64,000 nt of DNA from Sphingobacteriales bacterium (GTDB taxonomy: Bacteria > Bacteroidota > Bacteroidia > Chitinophagales > Chitinophagaceae). The position numbers and the translations under genes are program-made. The notes beneath the pieces were generated by a model, which made no database searches, had not been told where the DNA came from, and was given only the letters and a program-made list of their open reading frames with translations. Shown here one piece after another: positions 25,816 to 36,000 of this stretch; the stretch's first letter is position 1, and every line of letters begins with the position of its first letter. Location of the stretch: contig JACQDV010000003.1 in the NCBI GenBank assembly GCA_016200915.1, forward strand, positions 1 to 64,000. Reading direction: 5' to 3'.

Positions 25816-26454
25816 ATGAGTTTACGATTAGGGGACGATGCTCCCAACTTTAAAGCAACAACCACCGAAGGCGAAATTGATTTTCATGAATATTTAGGCA
25901 ATGGCTGGGGTATTTTATTTTCTCATCCGGCAGATTATACCCCGGTATGTACCACAGAGCTTGGTAAAACAGCTTTGCTCAAGGAAGAGTTTGCCAGACG
26001 CAATACCAAAGTGCTGGCCGTAAGTGTTGACCCGCTGGATAAACATTTTGGCTGGCGCAATGATATTAACGAAACACAACACTGTAATGTTGATTTCCCC
26101 ATTATTGCTGATGAAGACAGAACAGTTGCCTTATTGTATGATATGATTCATCCCAACGCATCATTGACACAAACCGTTCGTTCTTTATTTATTATCGGAC
26201 CAGATAAGAAAGTAAAACTGATAATTACTTATCCTGCTTCAACCGGAAGAAATTTCCATGAAGTATTGAGAGTGCTTGATTCATTGCAATTAACAGCCGG
26301 TTTTAGTGTGGCTACCCCTGCTGACTGGAAGCATGGTGAAAATGTAATTGTAGTACCTGCGGTAAGTACAGAAGATGCGATTAAGAAATTCCCGAAAGGA
26401 GTGGAGATTGTAAAACCATATTTACGTTATACACCACAACCTAATTTGAATTAG
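25816..26454 (+). CDS. 1-Cys peroxiredoxin (Prx6 type)
   Basis: The 212 residues belong to the Prx6 group, which reduces hydrogen peroxide and organic peroxides. The peroxidatic Cys45 sits in PADYTPVCTTELG, and the C-terminal dimerisation region (residues 165-212) has the DWKHGENVIVVP motif. I chose the ATG at 25816 because the upstream open frame overlaps the promoter and lacks an ATG. The gene is single, with a short-period inverted array just after it. Confidence 0.92.
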   Translation: MSLRLGDDAPNFKATTTEGEIDFHEYLGNGWGILFSHPADYTPVCTTELGKTALLKEEFARRNTKVLAVSVDPLDKHFGWRNDINETQHCNVDFPIIADEDRTVALLYDMIHPNASLTQTVRSLFIIGPDKKVKLIITYPASTGRNFHEVLRVLDSLQLTAGFSVATPADWKHGENVIVVPAVSTEDAIKKFPKGVEIVKPYLRYTPQPNLN

Positions 26455-26476
26455 AGAAGGCGCAGATTTTTTTACT

Positions 26477-26528
26477 AAGAGGTTAAAGGAGTGAAAGAGG
26501 AAAAAAGTATTCTCTCCTTTAATCTCTT
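26477..26528. repeat. Inverted short-period array between convergent genes
   Basis: Left half AAGAGGTTAAAGGAG (26477-26491) matches the reverse complement of the right half at 26514-26528 at 14 of 15 positions. Both halves continue with an 8-nt step. It lies between the peroxiredoxin gene and the convergent RluA-type gene and would fold as a hairpin ending both transcripts. Confidence 0.6.
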
Positions 26529-26543
26529 TTTCTCTTTTAGCTC

Positions 26544-27266
26544 TTAGCTTTTCCATTTACGCAACTGGTTAAGCAATGCCCGTAAATCTTTGGGTGGTTC
26601 GGCTATAATATTTACTTCCTTTCCATCAGCATCTTTAAAAATTAATTGATGAGAGTGCAGGGCTAAGCGATTGAGTATAGGTTTTTCCTCTTCCTCTTTT
26701 TTAGAAAGATGAAATTTCTTTTTGAAGGAAGATAGCAAAACTGGTTTACCATCTCCATAAGTTTCATCACAAACAATAGAATGACCAATGTGCTGCATGT
26801 GAATTCTTATCTGGTGTGTACGTCCGGTATGTATTTGAAATTTTACCCAGCTGAATAAACCAAGATATTCCAGCACTTCATAATCAGTAATTGAATTTTT
26901 TCCTTTGCGGTGAACAACCATTTTTCCTTTTATTACGGGATGTTCGGCAATAGCAGATTCAATCGTTCCTGTTTTATTAGGTATAGAACCATTTACTAAA
27001 CCGAGGTAAAACTTTTGTACTTCTCTTCCTTCAAATAATTGAGAAAGATATTTGTGAGTGGATTCATTTTTGGCAAATACAATCACACCGCTCGTATCAC
27101 GGTCAAGACGGTGAACAACAAATATTCTCCCATATTTATTATTCAGTATTTCTTTGAGAGACGTTTCTTTTTGTTCACGGTCGGGAACAGTTAACAGGCC
27201 AGCCGGTTTGCTGACAGCAATTAAATCATCATTCTCAAAAAGAATTTCCAGTAGTTCTCTGCTCAC
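26544..27266 (-). CDS. RluA-family pseudouridine synthase
   Basis: The 240 residues contain the RluA signature HRLDRDTSGVIVFAKN with the catalytic Asp near residue 55, then IQIHTGRTHQIRIHMQHIGHSI. There is no S4 domain. It isomerises uridine in rRNA or tRNA; the target cannot be told. It starts 5 nt after the preceding pseudouridine synthase gene, so the two are an operon. Confidence 0.9.
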   Translation of the reverse strand: MSRELLEILFENDDLIAVSKPAGLLTVPDREQKETSLKEILNNKYGRIFVVHRLDRDTSGVIVFAKNESTHKYLSQLFEGREVQKFYLGLVNGSIPNKTGTIESAIAEHPVIKGKMVVHRKGKNSITDYEVLEYLGLFSWVKFQIHTGRTHQIRIHMQHIGHSIVCDETYGDGKPVLLSSFKKKFHLSKKEEEEKPILNRLALHSHQLIFKDADGKEVNIIAEPPKDLRALLNQLRKWKS

Positions 27267-27271
27267 GATAC

Positions 27272-28297
27272 TTAATTTTTAACCGGTGATTTTTTGGTGA
27301 AAGAAGCATTCATGAATTTCAGCAAACGAATTTCTTTTTCATTGAGGAAACGCCATTTGCCCCGGTCAACATTTTTCTTGGTGAGGTTGGCGTACATTAC
27401 CCTGTCAAGGTTGCGGACATCATAGCCCAGCGCTTCAAATATGCGGCGAACAATGCGGTTGCGTCCGCTGTGTATTTCTATACCAACAATGCTTTTATCT
27501 TTTTGATCATAAGCTAATGAATCAGGAGCAATAAAGCCATCATCGAGATTGATGCCAGACAATATTTTGTCAAAATCTTTTTTCAGCAATGGTTTATCTA
27601 ATCTTACTTCATAAATCTTTTTCACCTGGAAACTGGGATGCGATAGTTTTTGAGCTAATTCTCCATCATTCGTCAGCAATAAAACACCGGTAGTATTGCG
27701 GTCTAATCTGCCAACAGGATATACTCTTTCGGGAGTAGCATGTTTTATAATATCAATTACTGTCCTCCTTCCCTGCGGATCGGTAGTGGAAGTAATATAA
27801 TCTTTTGGTTTATTGAGTAAGATATAAACAAGGTTACGCTGTAAATGAATTTTTTTGCCATTCACTTTTATTTCTTCACTGCCATTTACTTTAAATCCAG
27901 GCTCAGTAATAACCTTCCCGTTTACTGTTACCTTTCCTTCCTTTACTAATTCAGCTGCTTCCCGTCTTGCACTGATGCCGCAATGAGCAATATATTTGTT
28001 GAGCGGCATTTGTTCATTGGTAACTTCACGGGTTATTTCTGGTCGCTTAATGTTTTTGGCTTTATAGCTTTGATTGTCTTCACCGGAAGAACGTTGGCCG
28101 TTGTTTGTTGGCCGTTGATTGTTGCCTGTTGCCAATTGCCTGCTGCTTATTGCCCGTTCTCTTGCTTCCGCTTTCTTCTTTTCAAAATAAGCTTCTCTTT
28201 CTTTTTTGATTTTTCTTTTCTCCTGCTTTAGCTGTTCTTTCTTTTTGGCACCTGCCACTTTGGGTTTAATAAATTTCTGAAAGCCTTGTTTGCTCAT
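27272..28297 (-). CDS. RsuA/RluB-family pseudouridine synthase with heptad-repeat insert
   Basis: The 341 residues have a very basic N-terminal extension (1-50, KKKEQLKQEKRKIKKERE), then an S4 domain near 98-150 (PLNKYIAHCGISARREAAELVKEGK), then the RsuA/RluB catalytic domain with YPVGRLDRNTTGVLLLTNDG holding the catalytic Asp and GRNRIVRRIFEALGY. Residues 49-69 are encoded by nine 7-nt repeat units at 28092-28154, giving an unusual Gln/Asn-rich segment between the extension and the S4 domain. Confidence 0.9.
   Translation of the reverse strand: MSKQGFQKFIKPKVAGAKKKEQLKQEKRKIKKEREAYFEKKKAEARERAISSRQLATGNNQRPTNNGQRSSGEDNQSYKAKNIKRPEITREVTNEQMPLNKYIAHCGISARREAAELVKEGKVTVNGKVITEPGFKVNGSEEIKVNGKKIHLQRNLVYILLNKPKDYITSTTDPQGRRTVIDIIKHATPERVYPVGRLDRNTTGVLLLTNDGELAQKLSHPSFQVKKIYEVRLDKPLLKKDFDKILSGINLDDGFIAPDSLAYDQKDKSIVGIEIHSGRNRIVRRIFEALGYDVRNLDRVMYANLTKKNVDRGKWRFLNEKEIRLLKFMNASFTKKSPVKN
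28092..28154 (-). repeat. Nine 7-nt repeat units inside a pseudouridine synthase gene
   Basis: Read on the plus strand, consecutive 7-nt steps are CGTTGGC, CGTTGTT, TGTTGGC, CGTTGAT, TGTTGCC, TGTTGCC, AATTGCC, TGCTGCT and TATTGCC. The total of 63 nt is exactly 21 codons, so the reading frame is kept. Confidence 0.8.
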
Positions 28298-28471
28298 GTG
28301 AAGTAGTTTGCTGTTTTACAACAGTAGTGATGAATGCGGCGAAGATAGGCAAAGATGGGTTGCTAAATAAAAAGCATTTTTCTTTTATATTTCAATCAAA
28401 CAAAATACATTTATAATGTAACATTTATTATTACGCTAATCTTATGTATCCAAAACCCTTTTACCGGGCTC

Positions 28472-31400
28472 ATGCATAAATTTTCCGGGTATTTTTTATG
28501 GTGCGTTCTCATTTCTTCCTGCAGGCAATCAAACGATGCAACAAAAGAAGCCATGCCTGCTTTGTATGAAGATGCCGTTACATATAGACTGGATACGATA
28601 AAAGGTTACGGCATGAATCCACTAACCGGTGATTCCATCAAACCTTTGGTCAATTCAAATGGAGATACCATTGTTACAGGAATTCCATTTCCCATTAAAA
28701 GTCAGCAGAAGAAATCGCCGGGGTTAAAAAATTTTTCTGTTCATAAAGAAGAAACAGAACATAGTGTTGTTATTGAAAACATTTCACATCCATTATATGG
28801 ACAGCCTGAAAAAAAAGCGGCAAAGGCTGAAGTGCTCAGTGCTGTTAAATTATCTGCTGATAAAGATTCTGTCATTCTGCCCGGCTCTTATTATATTCTG
28901 GTTACTAAAAAAAAGCTGGAGGTAACCATTAAGAAAACACCTGTACATGAGCCCCGACCGGTAAAAATACAACCGATGTGGTATAAGGATAATGCGCTGA
29001 TAGATATTCAATATCTTGACATAGGTCAGGGTTTGCAATATTCATACATCAACTCTATTTGCCAGGATAAAAACGGTTATATATGGATTGCTTCTGATTA
29101 CGGTCTTAGTAAATACGATGGTACTTACCTTACTACCTATACGGAAAAAGAAGGGCTGCCAGATAAAATAATAACTCATATAACAACTGATGATCAGAAC
29201 AGGTTATGGATATCAACCATTAAAGGAGTTTGTGTATTTGATGGAAATAGTTTTTTACAATTTAGCGATAATGAAAAACTGCTCTCTTCCTTTTCCGGGA
29301 GGATAATAAAAGACAGCAAGGGTAAAATGTGGGTTGAGCTTGAAGGGAAAGGATTGCTTTGTGTTGAGGGCAAAAAATTTACGATATATAATTCCTATAA
29401 TAATTTTCAGGAAGTGGTATCTCCGGATAAGGTGATAGATGAAAATGGTTTTTTATGGTTTAATACTCCCGGCGGTATTATAAATTATAACAACAACCGA
29501 TACAGTTATTTTAACCCCGGCTCACATATACTTGAAAGAATAACAGCTGTAAGAGAAGATAAAAAAGGTAATGCATGGTTCATCTCCTATAATTATGGTG
29601 TCACCAAATTTGACGGGAGTTATTTTACACATTACGAAAAGAAAAATGGTTTATCGGATAATGCCATTATATCATTAACGGTTGATAAGATGGATAATGT
29701 TTGGATTGGAACCCGTTACAACGGACTTAATAAATTTGATGGGAGCACCTTCACTATCTATACAAAAGAACAGGGCTTATCTGAAAATAAAATTATTTGT
29801 TCCATGCATGATGGTCAGGGAAATATCTGGATTGGAACTGCTGGCGGTGGCATTAATAAGCTAAATGAAAATGGATTTACAGAAATTATTCCATTAACCG
29901 AATTTAAAAACAGCCGTATACGGCCCATTATTAAAGACAAAAGAGGAGACTTGTGGTTTGGCACAGAAGCGTCTGAATTATATTCATTTGATGGTTCAAA
30001 ATTGACAAAGCACCTGGAAAGAAATATTAATAATATACAGGGATTCCGTTCGGCAATTATGGATAAGGATAATAATCTCTGGTTCGGTAAACATGAGGGT
30101 GGTGGAATATATAAATATGACTATAAACAGCTTTGTTACTATTCTACTGAAAATATTGAGTCATCTATGCTTTCGTTGTTTGAAGACAATAACCGCACCA
30201 TGTGGATGGGTACGTCACTTGACGGGGCAGGGGCTTTTAATGGAAGCATAATAAATTACTACAATGAAGCATTTGGTTTTTCAGGTAACAGGGTATTTGT
30301 AGTAAGACAGGATAAAAAAAATAATTTATGGTTTGGAACAGAAGAGGGGGGATTGGTGAAGTATGATGGAAAAATGTTTACGGTATTTTCTGAAAAGCAG
30401 GGATTATTTGCTAAAAGTATTACTTCTATAACCGAAGATGAAAAAGGGAACTTGTGGTTAGGTACACTAGATGCAGGATTGTGTAAGTTTGATACCCGCC
30501 TGAAGGACTCAACCGGACAGGGCAGTAGCTTTACTTACTATGGTGAAAAACAGGGGCTGGCTTTTAATGCTGTATGGTCGTTAAAAGAAGACGCTAATGG
30601 TCAGATATGGGTGGGCACTGATAATGGTCTTTCTGTTTTAGTTCCTCAAAAAGATTCAGCCGGCGGTAACAATAAAAGTTACAAGGTTTACAGTTTTGGT
30701 TTGCAGGATGGATTAAAGGCAACGGATTTTAATTTGAACGGGGTTTGTATTGATAATGATAACCGCATCTGGTGGGGAACCGGCAAGGCTTTAATCACCC
30801 GTGACCTTAATACATCTTTTAATACGTATAAGCCTTATTCGTTAAACATTAAGCGTATTGAAATAAATGATGCGTTCTGCGATTTCAAGAACCTTTCAGC
30901 ATCCCTAAAAAATAAAATCCGCTTTGACAGTGTGGCGGCTTATCAAAACTATCCTGCACAGTTATCATTGCCGTATAACTTCAACCATCTTACGTTTCAT
31001 TTTGCCGCTATCGAATGGCAGTCTCCGCATAAAATAAAATACAGTTACCGCTTAATTGGTTCAGATAATAAATGGAGCAACCCATCTTCACAAACCACTG
31101 CTGATTTCAGGAACCTTTCTTATGGCGCCTATGAATTGCAGGTAAAAGCCATTGGCGAATCAAATGAGTGGACGGATGCATTTACGTATAAGTTTTCCAT
31201 CCGCCCCGCCTGGTGGCAAACCTGGTGGTTTAAAATAATTGCCTTCTTATTATCTGTGTTTACCCTGTTTTTGATTACCCGGTTTATTTACCTCCTCCGC
31301 TTACGAAAACAAAAGGCACAGCTCGAAAAACAATTAGCGGTTCAGTTAGAACGGCAACGTATATCAGCCGAAATGCATGATGATATTGGTGCCGGTTTAT

Positions 31401-31945
31401 CGGGTGTGCGGTTGCTTACGGAACTCACCAAAAATAAAATCAAAGATGAAAGGGCTTCTGGTGATATGGAGAAAATATATCAATCCGTGGGTGATATTTC
31501 CGCCCGGATGAAAGAAGTGATATGGAGCCTCAATGCAGAGAATGATAACCTTGATAACCTTATTCATTTTTTGGTGAAACAGGTAAAAGCGCAATTAGAA
31601 CATTATCCTGCCGAAGTAAAAATAAATATCCCTGCATCTGTTCCCGTTATATCTGTGAGTGGTGAAGCAAGAAGAAATATTTATCTCGCAGTAAAAGAAG
31701 CTGTAAATAATATCATTAAACATTCAGGTACTGCTAAAGTGGAGTTAGAAATTACTTGTGATGAGCAGTTAAAAATTTCCATTGCTGATAATGGCAAAGG
31801 TGTAAACCCGGATAGTATAAATGATGCCGGTAATGGATTAAAAAATATGCGGCAACGGATGAAAACACTGGGGGGAAAAATGGAAATAAAAAATACGAAT
31901 GGGTTTATAATAACATTTGAAATTCCCTTAACAAAAGAAATATGA
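28472..31945 (+). CDS. Two-component sensor kinase with periplasmic propeller (HisKA_3 type)
   Basis: The 1157 residues start with a lipoprotein-like signal (ISSC, Cys17). Residues about 175-790 are a string of Reg_prop repeats with the pattern GNIWIGT-GGGINKL forming a periplasmic propeller. A Y_Y_Y domain (about 830-910) and one membrane segment (about 918-940) follow. The cytoplasmic part has a NarL-type H-box, RISAEMHDDIGAGLSG with His969, and an HATPase domain ending NGLKNMRQRMKTLGG. It should sense an external, possibly glycan, signal and phosphorylate the response regulator whose gene overlaps its end by 4 nt. There is no receiver domain. Confidence 0.92.
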   Translation: MHKFSGYFLWCVLISSCRQSNDATKEAMPALYEDAVTYRLDTIKGYGMNPLTGDSIKPLVNSNGDTIVTGIPFPIKSQQKKSPGLKNFSVHKEETEHSVVIENISHPLYGQPEKKAAKAEVLSAVKLSADKDSVILPGSYYILVTKKKLEVTIKKTPVHEPRPVKIQPMWYKDNALIDIQYLDIGQGLQYSYINSICQDKNGYIWIASDYGLSKYDGTYLTTYTEKEGLPDKIITHITTDDQNRLWISTIKGVCVFDGNSFLQFSDNEKLLSSFSGRIIKDSKGKMWVELEGKGLLCVEGKKFTIYNSYNNFQEVVSPDKVIDENGFLWFNTPGGIINYNNNRYSYFNPGSHILERITAVREDKKGNAWFISYNYGVTKFDGSYFTHYEKKNGLSDNAIISLTVDKMDNVWIGTRYNGLNKFDGSTFTIYTKEQGLSENKIICSMHDGQGNIWIGTAGGGINKLNENGFTEIIPLTEFKNSRIRPIIKDKRGDLWFGTEASELYSFDGSKLTKHLERNINNIQGFRSAIMDKDNNLWFGKHEGGGIYKYDYKQLCYYSTENIESSMLSLFEDNNRTMWMGTSLDGAGAFNGSIINYYNEAFGFSGNRVFVVRQDKKNNLWFGTEEGGLVKYDGKMFTVFSEKQGLFAKSITSITEDEKGNLWLGTLDAGLCKFDTRLKDSTGQGSSFTYYGEKQGLAFNAVWSLKEDANGQIWVGTDNGLSVLVPQKDSAGGNNKSYKVYSFGLQDGLKATDFNLNGVCIDNDNRIWWGTGKALITRDLNTSFNTYKPYSLNIKRIEINDAFCDFKNLSASLKNKIRFDSVAAYQNYPAQLSLPYNFNHLTFHFAAIEWQSPHKIKYSYRLIGSDNKWSNPSSQTTADFRNLSYGAYELQVKAIGESNEWTDAFTYKFSIRPAWWQTWWFKIIAFLLSVFTLFLITRFIYLLRLRKQKAQLEKQLAVQLERQRISAEMHDDIGAGLSGVRLLTELTKNKIKDERASGDMEKIYQSVGDISARMKEVIWSLNAENDNLDNLIHFLVKQVKAQLEHYPAEVKINIPASVPVISVSGEARRNIYLAVKEAVNNIIKHSGTAKVELEITCDEQLKISIADNGKGVNPDSINDAGNGLKNMRQRMKTLGGKMEIKNTNGFIITFEIPLTKEI

Positions 31946-32565
31946 TAAGTATTGCTGTAATTGAAGACAACGCAGAATTCAGGCAGGCATTAGAAACAAT
32001 TATTAAAAGCGAAAACGATTTTATGTTAACCGCATCTTTTGACAGTGCGGAAAAAGCCTTGCCTTCTATACAGGCTAAACCAGTTGATATTGTAATTACA
32101 GACATTAGCCTGCCCGGCATGCGGGGTGTTGAACTGATAGTTCAGTTAAAACAAAAATTACCACAAACACAGTTTATGGTTTGCACGATACATGATGATG
32201 ATGAAACAGTGTTTGAAGCGTTGAAATGCGGCGCATCAGGTTACCTGGTTAAAGAACCCATTACTGTGGAAGAAATTGTAAAAGCCATCCGTGATTTATA
32301 CAATGGCGGTTCGCCGATGAGTCCTTTTATTGCAAGAAAAGTTATCAGCAGTTTTCAAAAATCAATAGTTACCGATGAAAACTCTTTATTAAGCAGCCGG
32401 GAAAAAGAAGTGCTGGAATTACTGTCAAAAGGTTTGCTGTATAAAGAAATTGCAGAACGGCTCGGTGTAACACACGAAACGGTAAAAAAACACCTCAAGA
32501 ATATTTATCAGAAACTGCATGTACAGAACAAGATTGAAGCTATCAATAAATTTAAACTCCTATAG
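31942..32565 (+). CDS. NarL/LuxR-type response regulator
   Basis: The 207 residues have a receiver domain (1-120) with the phosphorylatable Asp54 in VITDISLPG and the acidic pair Glu8-Asp9, and a C-terminal LuxR/GerE helix-turn-helix (143-207) with SREKEVLELLSKG and THETVKKHLKNIYQKL. The ATG overlaps the kinase stop as ATGA, so the two are translationally coupled. Its stop is followed, after exactly 3 nt, by a GAAA-tetraloop hairpin that is repeated three more times downstream. Confidence 0.93.
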   Translation: MISIAVIEDNAEFRQALETIIKSENDFMLTASFDSAEKALPSIQAKPVDIVITDISLPGMRGVELIVQLKQKLPQTQFMVCTIHDDDETVFEALKCGASGYLVKEPITVEEIVKAIRDLYNGGSPMSPFIARKVISSFQKSIVTDENSLLSSREKEVLELLSKGLLYKEIAERLGVTHETVKKHLKNIYQKLHVQNKIEAINKFKLL

Positions 32566-32568
32566 TGC

Positions 32569-32586
32569 ATTCCCCGAAAGGGGAAT
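32569..32586 (+). terminator. GAAA-tetraloop hairpin, copy 1
   Basis: ATTCCCC-GAAA-GGGGAAT, 3 nt after the response regulator stop codon and followed by TGTTTTTT. This looks like an intrinsic terminator or attenuator. The identical hairpin recurs at 32846, 37064 and 37341. Confidence 0.75.
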
Positions 32587-32644
32587 TGTTTTTTAAAATG
32601 TACCACTCCATTTTTACAGGCTTTTTATAACCCGTTACACTTTA

Positions 32645-32842
32645 ATGAAAGAATCTGTTCATCCGCTTACCGAAAGAGAGAAGGAAGTAATGCAGTTACT
32701 GGCCCTGGGTTTAACGTATGAAAAAATAGCGATACAGATGGAAGTAAGCCATCAGACCATAAAGATGCATTTGAAAAATATTTACAGTAAACTGCATGTG
32801 CAGAATAAGATTGAAGCATTGCAAAAAGTAAAACTTATTTGA
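32645..32842 (+). CDS. Solo LuxR-type helix-turn-helix protein, 65 aa
   Basis: The whole protein is one GerE/LuxR DNA-binding domain, LTEREKEVMQLLALGLTYEKIA and VSHQTIKMHLKNIYSKLHVQNK, with no receiver or sensor part. It closely resembles the C-terminal 65 residues of the response regulator upstream, and even more the solo protein at 37140-37337. It probably arose by duplication of the HTH end plus its hairpin. It may compete for, or cooperate at, the same sites; that is inference. The secreted LRR-lipase gene starts 187 bp later. Confidence 0.85.
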   Translation: MKESVHPLTEREKEVMQLLALGLTYEKIAIQMEVSHQTIKMHLKNIYSKLHVQNKIEALQKVKLI

Positions 32843-32845
32843 TGT

Positions 32846-32863
32846 ATTCCCCGAAAGGGGAAT
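32846..32863 (+). terminator. GAAA-tetraloop hairpin, copy 2
   Basis: Identical ATTCCCC-GAAA-GGGGAAT, again exactly 3 nt after the stop of the solo HTH gene, followed by TGTTTGCG. The T-run is shorter than in copy 1. Confidence 0.7.
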
Positions 32864-33029
32864 TGTTTGCGCTGAAAAATAAATATATTTTTAATTCAAC
32901 CTTTATTAGGGCTATTTCCTTTATAAAACCCAATCATTTACTGTTTAATACCGCCTTTTTTCGGTTAACTATTTTCAATTTGCTTATTTTAATAACACAT
33001 TTATTAATAATAACACTAAAGTTTATTTC

Positions 33030-36000
33030 ATGAAAAATTATTCTATATACAAGTTTATTATTCCAAAAAAATGTTTCTTTTCCTGGGTAATTACAATAAC
33101 TCTCTTGCTTTCTGGTTCTTTAAATTTAAATGCCCAGTTTTGGGTTAGGACACAGGATTCGTTAGAGCTTGTTAAATTTTTTTATGCTACAGGTGGGCCT
33201 AATTGGACAAATAAAACAGGATGGTTACAAGGGCCAGCAAGAACCTGGTATGGTGTTGGAGTGGGGATTTTAAATAATGTCCATACGATTAGTTTGCCGA
33301 ACAATAATCTAACCGGTCAAATTCCAGACCTAAAGATGGATTTTGGTCTTCAAACTTTAGACCTTACCAATAATAAGTTAACTGGTAATATACCAGACTT
33401 TACTGGCGGTGATGCTCTTGGGGGTATAACATACCTTTATTTAGATTCAAACCAGCTTAGCGGGATTCCAAATTTTACAGGAAAGAGGTATGAGAAAATA
33501 AAAATTCAATATAATAAGTTATCCGGGAACCTGCCTGCATTTTCACTTCCAAACCTAACTGATTTGATGTTAAAATCAAATCAGTTAACCGGACTTAGCA
33601 ATCTCAATTGCCCTGCCCTCACTTATATTGACCTTGATTCAAATAAACTTACCGGCAGTTTACCAAATTTTAACCTTCCCAGTTTAAGGAGTTTACAAAT
33701 TAACGCCAATCAACTAACCGGTAGCATACCACCTTTAAACCTGCCTGAATTAACAGGATTGGGTTTAAAATCAAACAAACTAACTGGCAGCATTCCGTAT
33801 TTAAATCTTCCCAAGAGCATCTCTATCGATTTCTCAAACAATCAATTATCAGGTGGCATTGCACAGGTAAATCTTAATAGTATGGTTGGCTTAAACCTTA
33901 CTAATAACCGGCTCAATTTTGACAGTATGGAATATATTTATTCCCGCTATTTCAGTGTATTTTTTTATCCGCAGGCCAATATTAAAATTAACAGTAAAAA
34001 TAATTTGTTATCTGTTAATGCAGGAGGCACCTTATCTAAAAACACATATGTATGGTTTCAAAAACAACCTGACAGTTCATCTTTTAAAGGGTTTAAACAA
34101 GCGGTGGGCGACTCTACTTTAAATAACCCACCGCCCGGCAGTTATTATGCAATGGTTACTAATTCGGCTTCGCCTTTGTTAATTTTATTTAGTGATACGG
34201 TGAGCATTGGTCTTCAACTTAAGCTCAGTAACCCCAACTCTTCTATGATTAATCCCGATGGCTCACTTGATTCTAATTTAGCGTTATTAGATTTTAGCAG
34301 ACCTGTGCTTGGAGCCGTTACTGACGGCGTCACTAAAATATTATTAGTGGCTGAAACATTAGATTCATTAAAATTTTCCATTGCTAACTCCAAAGACGGT
34401 TGGTTGAGTAAACTTACTGACCAATATAATCTGCAGGGCAACCTGATTGTTAAACCGAGAAATGGAAAAGTAGTTGCAGTATATACCGTTCCGGATGGTT
34501 ATGGCATAAACAACCCCCGTGGAGGAAGGTCTATAACGGTTAATGTGTACAATGCAAAAGATCAAACCCTGCTGCAGAATGTAACTATTAAACTTAAAAC
34601 TCCCCCGGTTGTGTTAGTGCATGGGATGTGGTCAAGACCTGAAGCATGGGTAGAGGGAGGATTTGAAGATAAGTTGATAAACGAAAAATTTGGGTTACCC
34701 TACCTGGTAAATTATGAAAAAGATAATTTCCGGACTTTTAATCCTGATTCATCGGAAAGTAAAGTGGTTACAGATGCTATAATGGACCAAATAACTTTTG
34801 CTTTAAACGCATCCAATTATGATGGGTATTTAGCAACACAGGTAGATGTAGTTGGCCATAGCTTAGGAGGGTTAATGACAAGAAGCCTTTCGCAAAAAGA
34901 TGGGTTCACCCGCAGGGAAAATTATAAAAAAGGGTTTATTCATAAATTAATAACCCTGGGAACACCACACAGAGGTTCACCATTTGGCCCCGAGTTATAT
35001 AATAGCAGAGACTTACCTGTAAAAATCTTAGGCTTAAACGCCGGAAAACTTTCTGATATTTTTGCCGGCCATAATATGCGTATTGGAAATGTGCATAAAG
35101 ACTTTGGCAATCAGTCTGCAGGTATAAAAGCTTTAAAACAAACATTGCCCTTTAAAACATTTGCAATAACGGCCAATTATAAAGGAGATGGTATTTTGCC
35201 CGGTCAAATAAAAGGATATATAGCATTAAATGCATTAATTAAAGTTGTTCTTGGTAAATCATTGGATGAAGTAATGTATCCAAATACTTCCTGCCCCCAG
35301 GTTCCTTTGGAACATGATTTAATTGTACCATTAAGCAGTCAAAAAGGTTATATAAGTAAGGATACCATATTTTATAATACGGGTCACTCAGGTCCGGCAA
35401 ATATTACTGAAACAAACAGCCCGGAAGTTCAGGATAAAGTAGTACGATTATTATTGTCTGATGATACAACAGCTTTTGACAGAGGATTCCCCGCACCATC
35501 CAGTTTTCCATTAGATTGTAATACAGCAAATCAAAGAACAACGCAAAACGTCATTAATAATACATTAAGACAAGCTGATTTAAATGGGGACCAGGCTATC
35601 AAAATCAGTTCTCCGGTAAGAGGAACGGTTTATTCTAATAATAGTGGAGCTAACATTACATTGTCAATTGATGTTTCAGGTGGAGCCGTGGTAAAGGATG
35701 CCATTTTAATGATTAAAGAACTGGGATGGTTTTCATTATCTCCAACACCGCCTTACTCAGTAAGTTTTACTTTACCTCCGTATGCACCAGTTGGTAAAAT
35801 AAATTTACTTGTGCTGGCAAGGGATACATCGGGTTTACTTTTGGCCGACACCTCCCATATAGTATTAACGCCTACACAGCAATTTCTTGGATTAAGAGTA
35901 GAACCTCAAAGCATAAAATTAGATTCCTCAATTCGTTCAATTTCGCTTTTTGTTGAAGGATATTATTATTCAAGTGCCGGAGGAGTTCACCGTTACAATA

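Noticed and set aside
32839-33033. 64-aa hydrophobic frame between the solo HTH gene and the LRR-lipase gene
   Set aside because: It runs through hairpin copy 2 and its hydrophobicity reflects T-rich leader DNA; the parallel gap at 37338-37536 has no matching frame.
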